In this document: in pieces, positions 25,548-33,353 of the stretch
Numbering within the stretch: position 1 is the first letter of the stretch
Layout: every line of letters begins with the position of its first letter
Assembly: GCA_050949705.1 (NCBI GenBank)
Contig: JBMNGG010000008.1
Coordinates: forward strand, 186,001-250,000
Origin: JBMNGG01 sp050949705
GTDB lineage: Bacteria > Bacillota > Thermosediminibacteria > Thermosediminibacterales > Tepidanaerobacteraceae
DNA: 64,000 nt
Direction of reading: 5' to 3'
Made by a program: the position numbers and the translations under genes
Notes under the pieces: generated by a model
Seen by the model: only the letters and a program-made list of their open reading frames with translations
What the model was told of the DNA's origin: nothing
The model's database searches: none

Positions 25548-26009
25548 ATGTTTAAGGAAATGAGGAGAAAGGAAAGAAGCATTGATAACCAACAGGCTAT
25601 TGAACTGTTAAAGAAAGGACAATATGGAGTGCTATCTACTGTAGGTGAAAATGGATATGCCTATGGTATTCCCCTAAACTACGCATACCATGAAGGAAAT
25701 ATTTATTTTCACTGTGCTGCCGAAGGGAGCAAATTGGATAACATTGCTTATAATAACAAGGTTTCTTTTTGTGTTCTTGGTCATACAGAACCCGTACCAG
25801 ACGACTTCAGTTACAGATATGAAAGTGTAATTGTGTTTGGACGAGCAATAGAAGTATATGATAAGGAAAAAGAGGATGCATTAGTTGCACTCATACAAAA
25901 ATATTCTGGAGAGTTTATTGAAAAAGGAATGGACTACATCAAGACATGCACCAAAGCAAAAGTCATAAAAATCAATATTGAGCATTTGACGGGAAAGGCA
26001 AGGAAGTAA
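25548..26009 (+). CDS. Pyridoxamine 5'-phosphate oxidase-like flavoprotein (NimA type)
   Basis: 153-residue split-barrel FMN-binding protein of the NimA/PNPOx-like group. Motifs are MRRKERSIDNQQAIELLKKG, YGVLSTVGENGYAYGIPLNYAYH and GSKLDNIAYNNKVSFCVLG. Relatives include 5-nitroimidazole resistance proteins, but most are of unknown function, so no resistance should be inferred. ATG 25548 follows AAAGGAG; an upstream in-frame TTG at 25506 lacks one. Confidence 0.87.
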   Translation: MFKEMRRKERSIDNQQAIELLKKGQYGVLSTVGENGYAYGIPLNYAYHEGNIYFHCAAEGSKLDNIAYNNKVSFCVLGHTEPVPDDFSYRYESVIVFGRAIEVYDKEKEDALVALIQKYSGEFIEKGMDYIKTCTKAKVIKINIEHLTGKARK

Positions 26010-26130
26010 AGATTTATTAGCATGGGGGCAAGACATGCAAAACATAAAAACAATAACTTTAATCGCAATGACATAATGACAATTGTAACTTTTTCGAACT
26101 AATTAGGACTGAATAATAGAAACTTAATAG

Positions 26131-26331
26131 CTTGAAATACAGGAAAATGATAGGTGTTTCAAAGTGTCTAGCGATAACGGCAGCACTTGGGTGACGGTAA
26201 GCACCAGCACCTCCCACACCTTCACCGGCTTAACAAATGGCATTGAGTATACCCTAAAAGTGAGGGCGGTAAACAGTGCAGGCGATGGAGAGGAGGCAAG
26301 TAGCCTTACTTGCCTAATTTCCGAATATTAA
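26131..26331 (+). pseudogene. Relic of a fibronectin type III domain
   Basis: A frame reads FKVSSDNGSTWVTVSTSTSH, then FTGLTNGIEYTLKVRAVNSA and GDGEEAS, and soon stops at 26329-26331. This is the C-terminal two-thirds of a type III fibronectin domain, the kind repeated in secreted or S-layer glycoside hydrolases. There is no start codon context or signal peptide, and the base composition (more G+C) is unlike the surrounding DNA. It is a stranded fragment of a gene lost from here. Confidence 0.7.
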
Positions 26332-26541
26332 AGTAGAAGGTGTGAAACAGGTTAAAGCCAACCTTTAGCGAGAAATACTGTTTGTTTTAGTATTCTAAAT
26401 AAAGTCTTTGATGGAGTTTTTGTGGTTAACCTGAAATATACCGCAAGAAAATTATGGTATAATAAAGCTGTATTAGAAGTAAAATGAATTGGTTAAACTA
26501 AGAAAACTTTATGTTATCATGATTAAAGAAAGGGTGGAATT

Positions 26542-28332
26542 ATGACTGAATTACCTTCAAGGGAAGAAATTGATAGCATTTATAAATGGAAGCTAGAAGA
26601 TATATATGAAAACGAAGAGCTATGGGAAAAAGATTTTGACCAAGTAAAGCAGCAACTGAATCTGCTTGATGAGTATCGTGGGAAAATTAATTCGGCTGAA
26701 AAGCTTCTTGGTGTATTGAAACTAAAAGATGAAGTGGCAATGAAGATTGATAGGCTGTTTACATATGCAAGGATGCGCAAAGATGAAGACAATACGCGGG
26801 CAAAGTATCAAGCATTGTCTGATAGGGCGATGGGTCTCTTAATAGAGGTATCAAGCAGCCTTTCATTTATTGAACCGGAAATACTCTCATTGCCAAAAGA
26901 AGATTTGATGGGTTTTATCGAACATAATAATGACCTTAAACTATATAAGCATTACCTAGAAAATTTGTTGCGTATGCAGAATCATATTCTAGACGCCGAT
27001 AGAGAAAAAATGCTGGCTGAAATAGGAGAAATAGCTCAGGCACCTGGAGACATTTTTAGAATGTTGGACAATGCGGATATAAGATTTCCAAAAGTAAAAG
27101 ATGAACATGGAAATGAAGTAGAGCTTACTAAAGGTCGCTATATTAAGTTTATGGAGAGCGAAAACCGAGAAGTCAGAAAATCAGCTTTTGAAGCATTTCA
27201 CAATACTTACAAAGGACTAGTTAATACTTTAAGTGCAACAACTTCAGCAAATGTAAAGACTAATATTTTTATTAAAAACCAGAGAAAATTTGATTCTTCG
27301 TTGGAAGCGTCACTTTTTGCAGACAATGTTCCAACTGAAGTATATAACAATTTAATAAACACAGTTCATAAAAGATTAGATTTGATGCATAGATATGTCA
27401 GGCTTAGAAAGAAAGTTTTAGCTCTTGATGAAATGCATATGTATGACCTCTATGTGCCATTAGTTAAAGGTTATGATAAAAGCATAGACTATGAAAACGC
27501 TAAACGAATGGTTATTGAAGGCCTTGCCCCAATGGGGGATGAGTATATAGGTATACTCAAGAAAGGATTTGATTCAGGTTGGATAGATGTATATGAAAAT
27601 CGGGGTAAAACAGGCGGTGCATATTCTTGGGGAACCTATGGTACTCACCCCTATGTTTTGCTAAATTTTCAAGGGAAATTAAATGATGTATTTACCATAG
27701 CACATGAAATGGGCCATGCTATTCACACATATTATTCTTCTAACAACCAACCATATATTTACGCCCAATACACGATATTTCTAGCAGAAGTGGCATCTAC
27801 CTGTAATGAGGCCATACTAATAAATTATTTACTGGAAAGAGCCAAGGAAAAAGAAGAAAGAATGTTTTTATTAAATCACTTCATGGAGCAGTTTAAAGGC
27901 ACGGTATATCGTCAGACAATGTTTGCTGAGTTTGAAAAAATAATCCATGCAAAGGCCGAGAGTGGCGAACCTCTTAATGCAGAAATTTTTCAAAAAATAT
28001 ACCATGAATTAAATGAACTATACTTTGGAACAGATATCTGCATTGATTCCCTTATAGACTATGAGTGGTCGAGGATACCCCATTTCTATAACAGTTTTTA
28101 TGTTTATAAATATGCTACCGGTTTTTCTGCTGCCATCGCTATATCTAAAGATATTTTAAACAATGGAATACCTGCTGTAGAAAAGTATAAGGAATTTTTA
28201 TCAAGTGGGAGTTCTGATTACTCATTGGAACTATTAAAAAAAGTTGGTGTTGATTTAACAAAACCAAAACCTATAGAAGAAGCCTTGGAAGTTTTCGAAA
28301 AGCATTTAGATGAATATGAAACCTTAATATAA
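26542..28332 (+). CDS. pepF: Oligoendopeptidase F
   Basis: Cytoplasmic M3 zinc metallopeptidase of 596 residues that trims short peptides. The zinc site is in IAHEMGHAIHTYY (H388 and H392, with E389 as base) and the third ligand region is AEVASTCNEAILINYLL. N- and C-terminal helical regions are of the usual PepF length. The start ATG 26542 has AAAGGG upstream. A strong terminator follows and overlaps the end of the convergent hisD. Confidence 0.96.
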   Translation: MTELPSREEIDSIYKWKLEDIYENEELWEKDFDQVKQQLNLLDEYRGKINSAEKLLGVLKLKDEVAMKIDRLFTYARMRKDEDNTRAKYQALSDRAMGLLIEVSSSLSFIEPEILSLPKEDLMGFIEHNNDLKLYKHYLENLLRMQNHILDADREKMLAEIGEIAQAPGDIFRMLDNADIRFPKVKDEHGNEVELTKGRYIKFMESENREVRKSAFEAFHNTYKGLVNTLSATTSANVKTNIFIKNQRKFDSSLEASLFADNVPTEVYNNLINTVHKRLDLMHRYVRLRKKVLALDEMHMYDLYVPLVKGYDKSIDYENAKRMVIEGLAPMGDEYIGILKKGFDSGWIDVYENRGKTGGAYSWGTYGTHPYVLLNFQGKLNDVFTIAHEMGHAIHTYYSSNNQPYIYAQYTIFLAEVASTCNEAILINYLLERAKEKEERMFLLNHFMEQFKGTVYRQTMFAEFEKIIHAKAESGEPLNAEIFQKIYHELNELYFGTDICIDSLIDYEWSRIPHFYNSFYVYKYATGFSAAIAISKDILNNGIPAVEKYKEFLSSGSSDYSLELLKKVGVDLTKPKPIEEALEVFEKHLDEYETLI

Positions 28333-28342
28333 AAAATAATTT

Positions 28343-28380
28343 AACATGCCGACAAATTTTATAATTGCCGGCATGTTTTT
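28343..28380. terminator. Bidirectional terminator between pepF and hisD
   Basis: AACATGCCG pairs with CGGCATGTT, with T-rich tails on both strands. The 3' arm overlaps the last codons and stop of hisD, so hisD's coding end lies inside its own terminator. Confidence 0.8.
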
Positions 28381-29666
28381 CTTTCATGTTGGGTTAATTT
28401 TTTTATTCTTATATCTGCAGCTAATTTATGAGCATAAAGGCCTTCTAATTCGGCTAGTTTTGATGCGATAGGGGCTAGTTCTTGAGCTCCTTCTTTAGTT
28501 ATACTTTGATAACTTACAACTTTTAAGAAGGTTCCTACCCATACTCCGCCAGTATATCGTGATGCTCTCATGGTGGGTAAAATATGATTTGTTCCGGATA
28601 TGTAGTCTCCAAAAACTTCAGCACACCAACTGCCTATAAACAGTGAACCATAGTTATTTAACTCTGGTATTATTGTATCGGGATTTGATATATGTAATTC
28701 AAGATGTTCTGGAGCTATTTTGTTTGATAATTCTACAGCTTCACTCAAATGATCTACTAAGTATATCATTCCATTTTCATTCCAAGCTTTTCGTGCTATA
28801 GGTTCAGTACTTAGTTTTTGTAAGAATTCCTCCAAATACCTTATAGTATCTTCTATGAGTCCTCTGTCAGTTGCTATTAATATACCTCGAGCTTGAGGGT
28901 CATGCTCTGATTGAGCTAATAAATCTGCTGCTATAAACTGAGGATTTGCAGTATTGTCTGCAATTATGAGCACCTCGCTAGGACCAGCAAGAAAATCTAT
29001 TCCTACAAAGCCGCTTACTTGTCGTTTGGCTTCAGTGACCCATTGATTTCCCGGACCTACAATAATGTCTACCGGGGCTATACTTTCAGTGCCGTAAGCC
29101 AAAGCGCCAATAGCATGAGCACCTCCCATACAATATATTTCATTAGCTCCAGCTACATCCATAGCAACTACTGTCGCGGGATTAATAGTGCCAATGGAAC
29201 TATCTGGTGGAGAGCATGCAACAATTCTATTAACTCCAGCTACCCGAGCAGGAATAATAGACATCAATGCTGAAGATGGAAGAGGATATCGGCCGCCAGG
29301 TACATATGAAGCAGATGAAGAAATAGGAAGTATATTGTGGCCGAGTGTGATTCCGGGAGCAATTTCAATAACTTTGGGTACTATCGATTCTCTTTGGATT
29401 TGAGCAAATTGTTCAATATTTTTTGCGGCTTGCTTAATAGATTCATATATACCATCATCTAAACTATCATATGCGGATCTTATCTGCTTTTCAGAGAGCT
29501 TAAGATTTTTATCTGTAAATTTATCGAATTTTTCACAGTAGTAATATAACCCACTATCACCTTTATTCTGTACTGTCTTAAGAATATCAGAAACTTGTTG
29601 TTGCAAAACTTCATCTTTATCTTTTATAGTGCTTTTAATAGGTTTCTTTACTGGGACTATACTCAT
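28359..29666 (-). CDS. hisD: Histidinol dehydrogenase
   Basis: Oxidises histidinol to histidine in two NAD-dependent steps. The 435-residue protein has the family signature around IIVGPGNQWVTEAKRQV, GPSEVLIIADN, the zinc/catalytic residues in LLAQSEHDPQA, IAPEHLELH and FGDYISGTNHILPT, and the last zinc ligand in EGLYAHKLAADIR, so it looks active. No other his genes are nearby; an orphan hisD may act in another alcohol oxidation. The leader has a small hairpin (AGTGCAA 29684-29690 with TTGCACT 29701-29707). AGGAGGGAG precedes the ATG. Confidence 0.93.
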   Translation of the reverse strand: MSIVPVKKPIKSTIKDKDEVLQQQVSDILKTVQNKGDSGLYYYCEKFDKFTDKNLKLSEKQIRSAYDSLDDGIYESIKQAAKNIEQFAQIQRESIVPKVIEIAPGITLGHNILPISSSASYVPGGRYPLPSSALMSIIPARVAGVNRIVACSPPDSSIGTINPATVVAMDVAGANEIYCMGGAHAIGALAYGTESIAPVDIIVGPGNQWVTEAKRQVSGFVGIDFLAGPSEVLIIADNTANPQFIAADLLAQSEHDPQARGILIATDRGLIEDTIRYLEEFLQKLSTEPIARKAWNENGMIYLVDHLSEAVELSNKIAPEHLELHISNPDTIIPELNNYGSLFIGSWCAEVFGDYISGTNHILPTMRASRYTGGVWVGTFLKVVSYQSITKEGAQELAPIASKLAELEGLYAHKLAADIRIKKLTQHERKTCRQL

Positions 29667-29785
29667 TTAACTCCCTCCTAAAAAGTGCAAGGCTAACACT
29701 TTGCACTAATACTTACCTTATTTTACAATATCTTACTGAAAATTAAAAGCATAAGGTATAAAAGAGAGCAATGAATACCTTTTTC

Positions 29786-30190
29786 TCAAGATTTTAGAGC
29801 CACAGTACCTTTGGCTTTTTGTAACAAAGGAAGCCAGTTAAAAAATTCTTCTATAGCTTTATTACCTAGAATAGGCACATGTTTTGGCGCTTGTCCCGGT
29901 TCAGCTGTAATCTTATAATCTTCCGGGGGAAATGCAAAATAGTGTTCTTCATTTTCGGCATAAACCCAGTAAGGATAGTAACCTTCGGCATCATAATCTT
30001 TTCCCCAGCCTTGTGAATCTACTTTTGGTGAATTTGCTACAAAATAGCCTTCTTCCTTTAATATTTTGTTAAGTTTTTCAAAACTGATGTGAAAGGGCAG
30101 TTTAATCCGCACCTTTTCATTTACCACTTCATAAGGGTAAATATTGCTGCCTTTGATGATTTCTCCCTTTGTAGTATCTATCGGTTGCAT
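29786..30190 (-). CDS. Conserved hypothetical protein, 134 aa
   Basis: Soluble protein without signal peptide or membrane segment. It contains an N-terminal beta-type segment (EIIKGSNIYPYEVVNEKVRI), a helix (SFEKLNKILKEEGYFVA) and an aromatic-rich middle (DYDAEGYYPYWVYAENEEHYF). I do not recognise a family. AAAGGAG lies about 7 bases before the ATG. It lies between pdaD and hisD on the same strand but is separated from pdaD by a terminator-like hairpin. Confidence 0.7.
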   Translation of the reverse strand: MQPIDTTKGEIIKGSNIYPYEVVNEKVRIKLPFHISFEKLNKILKEEGYFVANSPKVDSQGWGKDYDAEGYYPYWVYAENEEHYFAFPPEDYKITAEPGQAPKHVPILGNKAIEEFFNWLPLLQKAKGTVALKS

Positions 30191-30302
30191 ATATATTTCT
30201 CCTTTGTTGTGTCAACTAATATTATATTCTGTAAATGCTGCTTTATTAAAACTGGTATTTTTTTATTATTAATAGAAATATATATTGCTTATAAATAATA
30301 AA

Positions 30303-30319
30303 AAGCAGCATAGCTGCTT
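30303..30319 (-). terminator. Terminator after the arginine decarboxylase gene
   Basis: AAGCAGC/GCTGCTT stem with a 3-nt loop; on the minus strand it is followed by CTTTTTATTATTT. It lies 8 bases past the pdaD stop. Confidence 0.7.
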
Positions 30320-30326
30320 AAAATAT

Positions 30327-30788
30327 TTAATACCACAATAGTACTCCTGCAAAAGCACATCCAATTTTTTCAACTTTATGTTGGGCTACCTTTACTTTAA
30401 TTTCCCCTAGAGTTTTGTTTCGCATTTCAAAAGCTTCGATTATCATTTTTCTTATTCTTTCTTCAGCCTCAGTTTTCTTCAAGTAGCCTGAAAGCTCCAT
30501 AATCATGCCGAAACTGCCATCATCAGGTATACCTACGCCTACAGCTGCTGTAATAATACTACCATGTTTATCGCTTTCAATTGCGCCATATGCTGTTGGG
30601 ACTAAATTGCCCGGAGGAATAATGAGATTTTCATCATATGTAGCTCTGGGTGGTAATACACTGCTAACTCTAACTAGATTTAAATTTCCTGCTCCTGCAT
30701 TGAGCAATGCACCATCAAAAGCATTAAGAAGAGTTGAACCTTCAGAAGAACCTGCAACCAAGTTATATTTTGTAGGGATTGGCAACAT
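30327..30788 (-). CDS. pdaD: Pyruvoyl-dependent arginine decarboxylase
   Basis: Makes agmatine from arginine, the entry to polyamine synthesis. The proenzyme self-cleaves at the Ser-Ser bond in LVRVSSVLPP (Ser-42/Ser-43) to give a pyruvoyl group; this site and the LPPRATYDENLIIPPGNLVP and AVGVGIPDDGSFGMIMELSG segments are intact. Length of 153 residues is normal. The ribosome site AAGGGG forms part of the 3' arm of a strong terminator hairpin just upstream, with eight T between it and the ATG, so expression may depend on read-through and hairpin opening. Confidence 0.93.
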   Translation of the reverse strand: MLPIPTKYNLVAGSSEGSTLLNAFDGALLNAGAGNLNLVRVSSVLPPRATYDENLIIPPGNLVPTAYGAIESDKHGSIITAAVGVGIPDDGSFGMIMELSGYLKKTEAEERIRKMIIEAFEMRNKTLGEIKVKVAQHKVEKIGCAFAGVLLWY

Positions 30789-30835
30789 AAAAAAAACCCC
30801 TTTTCATATAATATCAGGATTATTATATGAAAAGG
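30789..30835 (-). terminator. Terminator of cwlD overlapping the pdaD ribosome site
   Basis: A perfect 15-bp inverted repeat (30799-30813 with 30821-30835, 7-nt loop). Read on the minus strand it is followed by GG and eight T, then immediately the pdaD ATG. It can terminate cwlD transcription and also hide the pdaD Shine-Dalgarno. Confidence 0.85.
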
Positions 30836-30857
30836 TTATCATTGTTGTGACTTTTTT

Positions 30858-31571
30858 TCAACTATAATCTGGTGTGCGCGAGATAGAATCGCCTGAAAAG
30901 TATCTTTCTATACCTTTTCCTATTGCATCTGCCATTTTTCTTTGATAAGAGCGGTCCTGTAATCTTTCCCGGTCTTTTGGGCTAGACAAGAAGCCCATTT
31001 CAACTAAGGCAGCCGGCATGGCACTTTCTCTTAAGATATATAAATCTTGGGGCAATGCCTCTCTTATATTTTCTGCATCCATTATCCTTAATTCTTCCTG
31101 GATCAGTAAAGCTAATTGTTTACTCTCTGGTTTTGAGGGGTTATAAAAACACTGTGCTCCGAAGTATTGAGGATCAGGAAATTTGTTTGCATGGATACTC
31201 ACGAATATGTCGGCTTTGGATTTTGATGCAAGCTCTATTCTCCGTTGAAGTTCTTTGGTATTGGATTCTACTTCGTTTGTTTCTTTATCTCTTGTTAAAA
31301 CAACTTTAAAGCCTTTCTTTTTTAGTATTTTTTGCAGTTCTTTAGCAACGGCTAGATTGATTGGGCTTTCGGCTACTCCGGTTTCTTCATGAACTGCACC
31401 TTTGTCAATATTTCCGTGTCCCGGATCAATCGCTACTGTACCCACCGGTTTGAAAAACCCAAATGTAGATATTGTACGTGTGATAAAGACATTGTAGCCA
31501 AGTCCCATCAAGATAATAGCAAGAATGACCAAAGCTATTTGGCGCTTATGTTTTTTAAACAAGCCAATCAC
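30858..31571 (-). CDS. cwlD: N-acetylmuramoyl-L-alanine amidase, CwlD type
   Basis: Zinc amidase that cleaves peptide side chains from muramic acid; CwlD makes muramic-delta-lactam in the spore cortex. An N-terminal membrane anchor (about residues 10-32) is followed by the Amidase_3 domain: VAIDPGHGNIDKGAV, ESPINLAVAKEL, DIFVSIHANKF and ALVEMGFLSS. 237 residues, as in CwlD. The start is GTG 31571, overlapping or abutting the preceding CofE-like gene, so both are probably co-transcribed. The assignment to CwlD and not another Amidase_3 enzyme rests on size, anchor and the spore-forming host. Confidence 0.88.
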   Translation of the reverse strand: MIGLFKKHKRQIALVILAIILMGLGYNVFITRTISTFGFFKPVGTVAIDPGHGNIDKGAVHEETGVAESPINLAVAKELQKILKKKGFKVVLTRDKETNEVESNTKELQRRIELASKSKADIFVSIHANKFPDPQYFGAQCFYNPSKPESKQLALLIQEELRIMDAENIREALPQDLYILRESAMPAALVEMGFLSSPKDRERLQDRSYQRKMADAIGKGIERYFSGDSISRTPDYS

Positions 31572-32228
31572 CTACCTTTTAGTTATCATTTTTTTTAAAA
31601 TAACTAGTGGTGTCTGTTGGTCATCATTACCCAAAGGATTATCTTTAAGTATCTCTATAATCTGGTCTTCCGTAATTTTTCCAGATATGGCTAAGATGTC
31701 AACACATTTTATGTCATTGATATCTACTATAGCAGTAGTGACACCGGTCTTTTTGTAAATTCTATCTGTAATTTCTTTTGGGTTTTTAGGTCCCAATACG
31801 ATGTAGTGGTCATAAGGTGGTAGTGTTCCGGCAATATCATCGATTTTAGCTAACTCTCTTCCTGCAACTCTATAAAAGTCACCTGAGCGACCGAGCATTT
31901 TACCAATTGCTGCGGCAATGGCTCCTAATATTACTCTCGCTTTGCCTACTTCATTTATGGCCAATTGCATTGCTTGTGGGGTGGCTAAACTGCCGTCTTT
32001 ATCGGGAAACTTACATAAAAACTTGGCAAGTATACTACTTTTTACTGAACTAGATAAGAAGGCTCGACCTTGGGAAATGGCAACAGGGCTTTCTGCTACT
32101 ATAATTATGTCATTAGGTTCGGCAATGGATGATGTATACTTTACTACAACTTCCACAATATCATCTTTATCTGTTATCAGGTGAGTTCGGATAGGTATTG
32201 CAGCCCACTTAACATTATTTTCCGCCAT
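31572..32228 (-). CDS. Coenzyme F420-0:L-glutamate ligase (CofE)-like protein
   Basis: 218 residues matching the CofE-type fold family (F420:gamma-glutamyl ligase): IPIRTHLITDKDDIVEVVVKY, PNDIIIVAESPVAISQGR and AIGKMLGRSGDFYRVAG. In F420-using microbes CofE adds glutamate to the coenzyme. Clostridia mostly lack F420, and no other F420 genes are here, so this homologue may ligate glutamate or a similar group to something else. It is followed with no gap by cwlD, a hint of a cell-wall or spore link; that is inference only. GGGAGG precedes the ATG. Confidence 0.8.
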   Translation of the reverse strand: MAENNVKWAAIPIRTHLITDKDDIVEVVVKYTSSIAEPNDIIIVAESPVAISQGRAFLSSSVKSSILAKFLCKFPDKDGSLATPQAMQLAINEVGKARVILGAIAAAIGKMLGRSGDFYRVAGRELAKIDDIAGTLPPYDHYIVLGPKNPKEITDRIYKKTGVTTAIVDINDIKCVDILAISGKITEDQIIEILKDNPLGNDDQQTPLVILKKMITKR

Positions 32229-32351
32229 TATGAAAACCTCCCACTCTTAAATTTTTATTCAGTTAATTAAATTTTAGAAGCAAAGAAAAGGTCACAGTTA
32301 AAAATTATTTTGAATAAAATATTATTGTGATCCATCAGGAAGGAGGATTAT

Positions 32352-33251
32352 ATGAAGCCGGAGATAACGAATCTATATGTTCAAACCTCTGACTATTCTA
32401 CTTTAGTAGTTGAATCAACAAGGGCTTTTAGCTATACAATACATAGAGCCCCTGATCATTTATATGAGATTTTTTTAGATGCAAGGTTGTTGATGGCACC
32501 GGATATTATATGGGTTTATGATGGTATTGTGAACAAAATAGAAGTAAAACAGAAGGAAGATAAAACCTTATTATATGCTTATCTTGCATATCCGTCTTCT
32601 TATAGCACAACATTAGATCAAGGAATGCCGGTAAAATTGAAAATGTTCTTCGATCGTTCATTTATAAAGAATTTACTTAAAGATAAGGTTATTGTTATAG
32701 ATCCAGGCCATGGCGGTAAAGATGTGGGATTTCTAGGTTATATAAATCTATTAGAGAAAAATGTAGTTTTGGATATAGCACACTATTTAAAGCGAGGGTT
32801 AAATAATCATGGGGCACATGCTGTAATAACTCGGGAAAGAGATATTTCGATAGGCTTCGATCAGCGAATTCAAGTTGCTACATTACTAGAGGCTGATATG
32901 TTCATAAGTCTACATACAAATTGGGACTTGGACAAAAGAATAAATGGTGCCAAAGGGACATACAAAGGAGTGGGTGCCCAATTTCTTTGTAGTAGTATTA
33001 TTGAGGAAATAGGTAAAAAACTAAGGCTTAGTAATCTGGGGATAAAAAGAAATGAAATTCAAAACTTCCTGCCGCGAAACCATTATATAAACTCAATACC
33101 TTATGTAAATATAGAAGTATGCACTATTTCAAATCCCGTGGAAGAGGGATGGCTGAGAAGTCCTGTATTTAAAGAACGAATGGCTATTGCCATTATTAAT
33201 GGTATAGTTAGATATTTATCACAGCATAATATGGTTATGACGGCACCGTAA
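32352..33251 (+). CDS. N-acetylmuramoyl-L-alanine amidase (Amidase_3)
   Basis: 299-residue protein with an N-terminal AMIN-like beta domain (about 1-110) and a C-terminal Amidase_3 catalytic domain: IVIDPGHGGKDVGFLG, LLEKNVVLDIAHYLKR, DMFISLHTN and VNIEVCTISNP, which supply the zinc ligands and catalytic Glu. There is no signal peptide, so it is either released in the mother cell or exported by another way. AGGAAGGAGG precedes ATG 32352. It is divergent from the CofE/cwlD unit and 100 bases before rnr. Confidence 0.88.
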   Translation: MKPEITNLYVQTSDYSTLVVESTRAFSYTIHRAPDHLYEIFLDARLLMAPDIIWVYDGIVNKIEVKQKEDKTLLYAYLAYPSSYSTTLDQGMPVKLKMFFDRSFIKNLLKDKVIVIDPGHGGKDVGFLGYINLLEKNVVLDIAHYLKRGLNNHGAHAVITRERDISIGFDQRIQVATLLEADMFISLHTNWDLDKRINGAKGTYKGVGAQFLCSSIIEEIGKKLRLSNLGIKRNEIQNFLPRNHYINSIPYVNIEVCTISNPVEEGWLRSPVFKERMAIAIINGIVRYLSQHNMVMTAP

Positions 33252-33353
33252 TATCCAAACAAATTCACAATTAGTTGTTATATTTACCAATTACGGGTAA
33301 AATATAGACAAGCATATCAAAAAGAACAATCAGAAATATAACGGAGGTAGAAC

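Noticed and set aside
25548..26009. Nitroimidazole resistance gene nim
   Set aside because: The family match is only to the broad NimA/PNPOx-like group; resistance is not supported.
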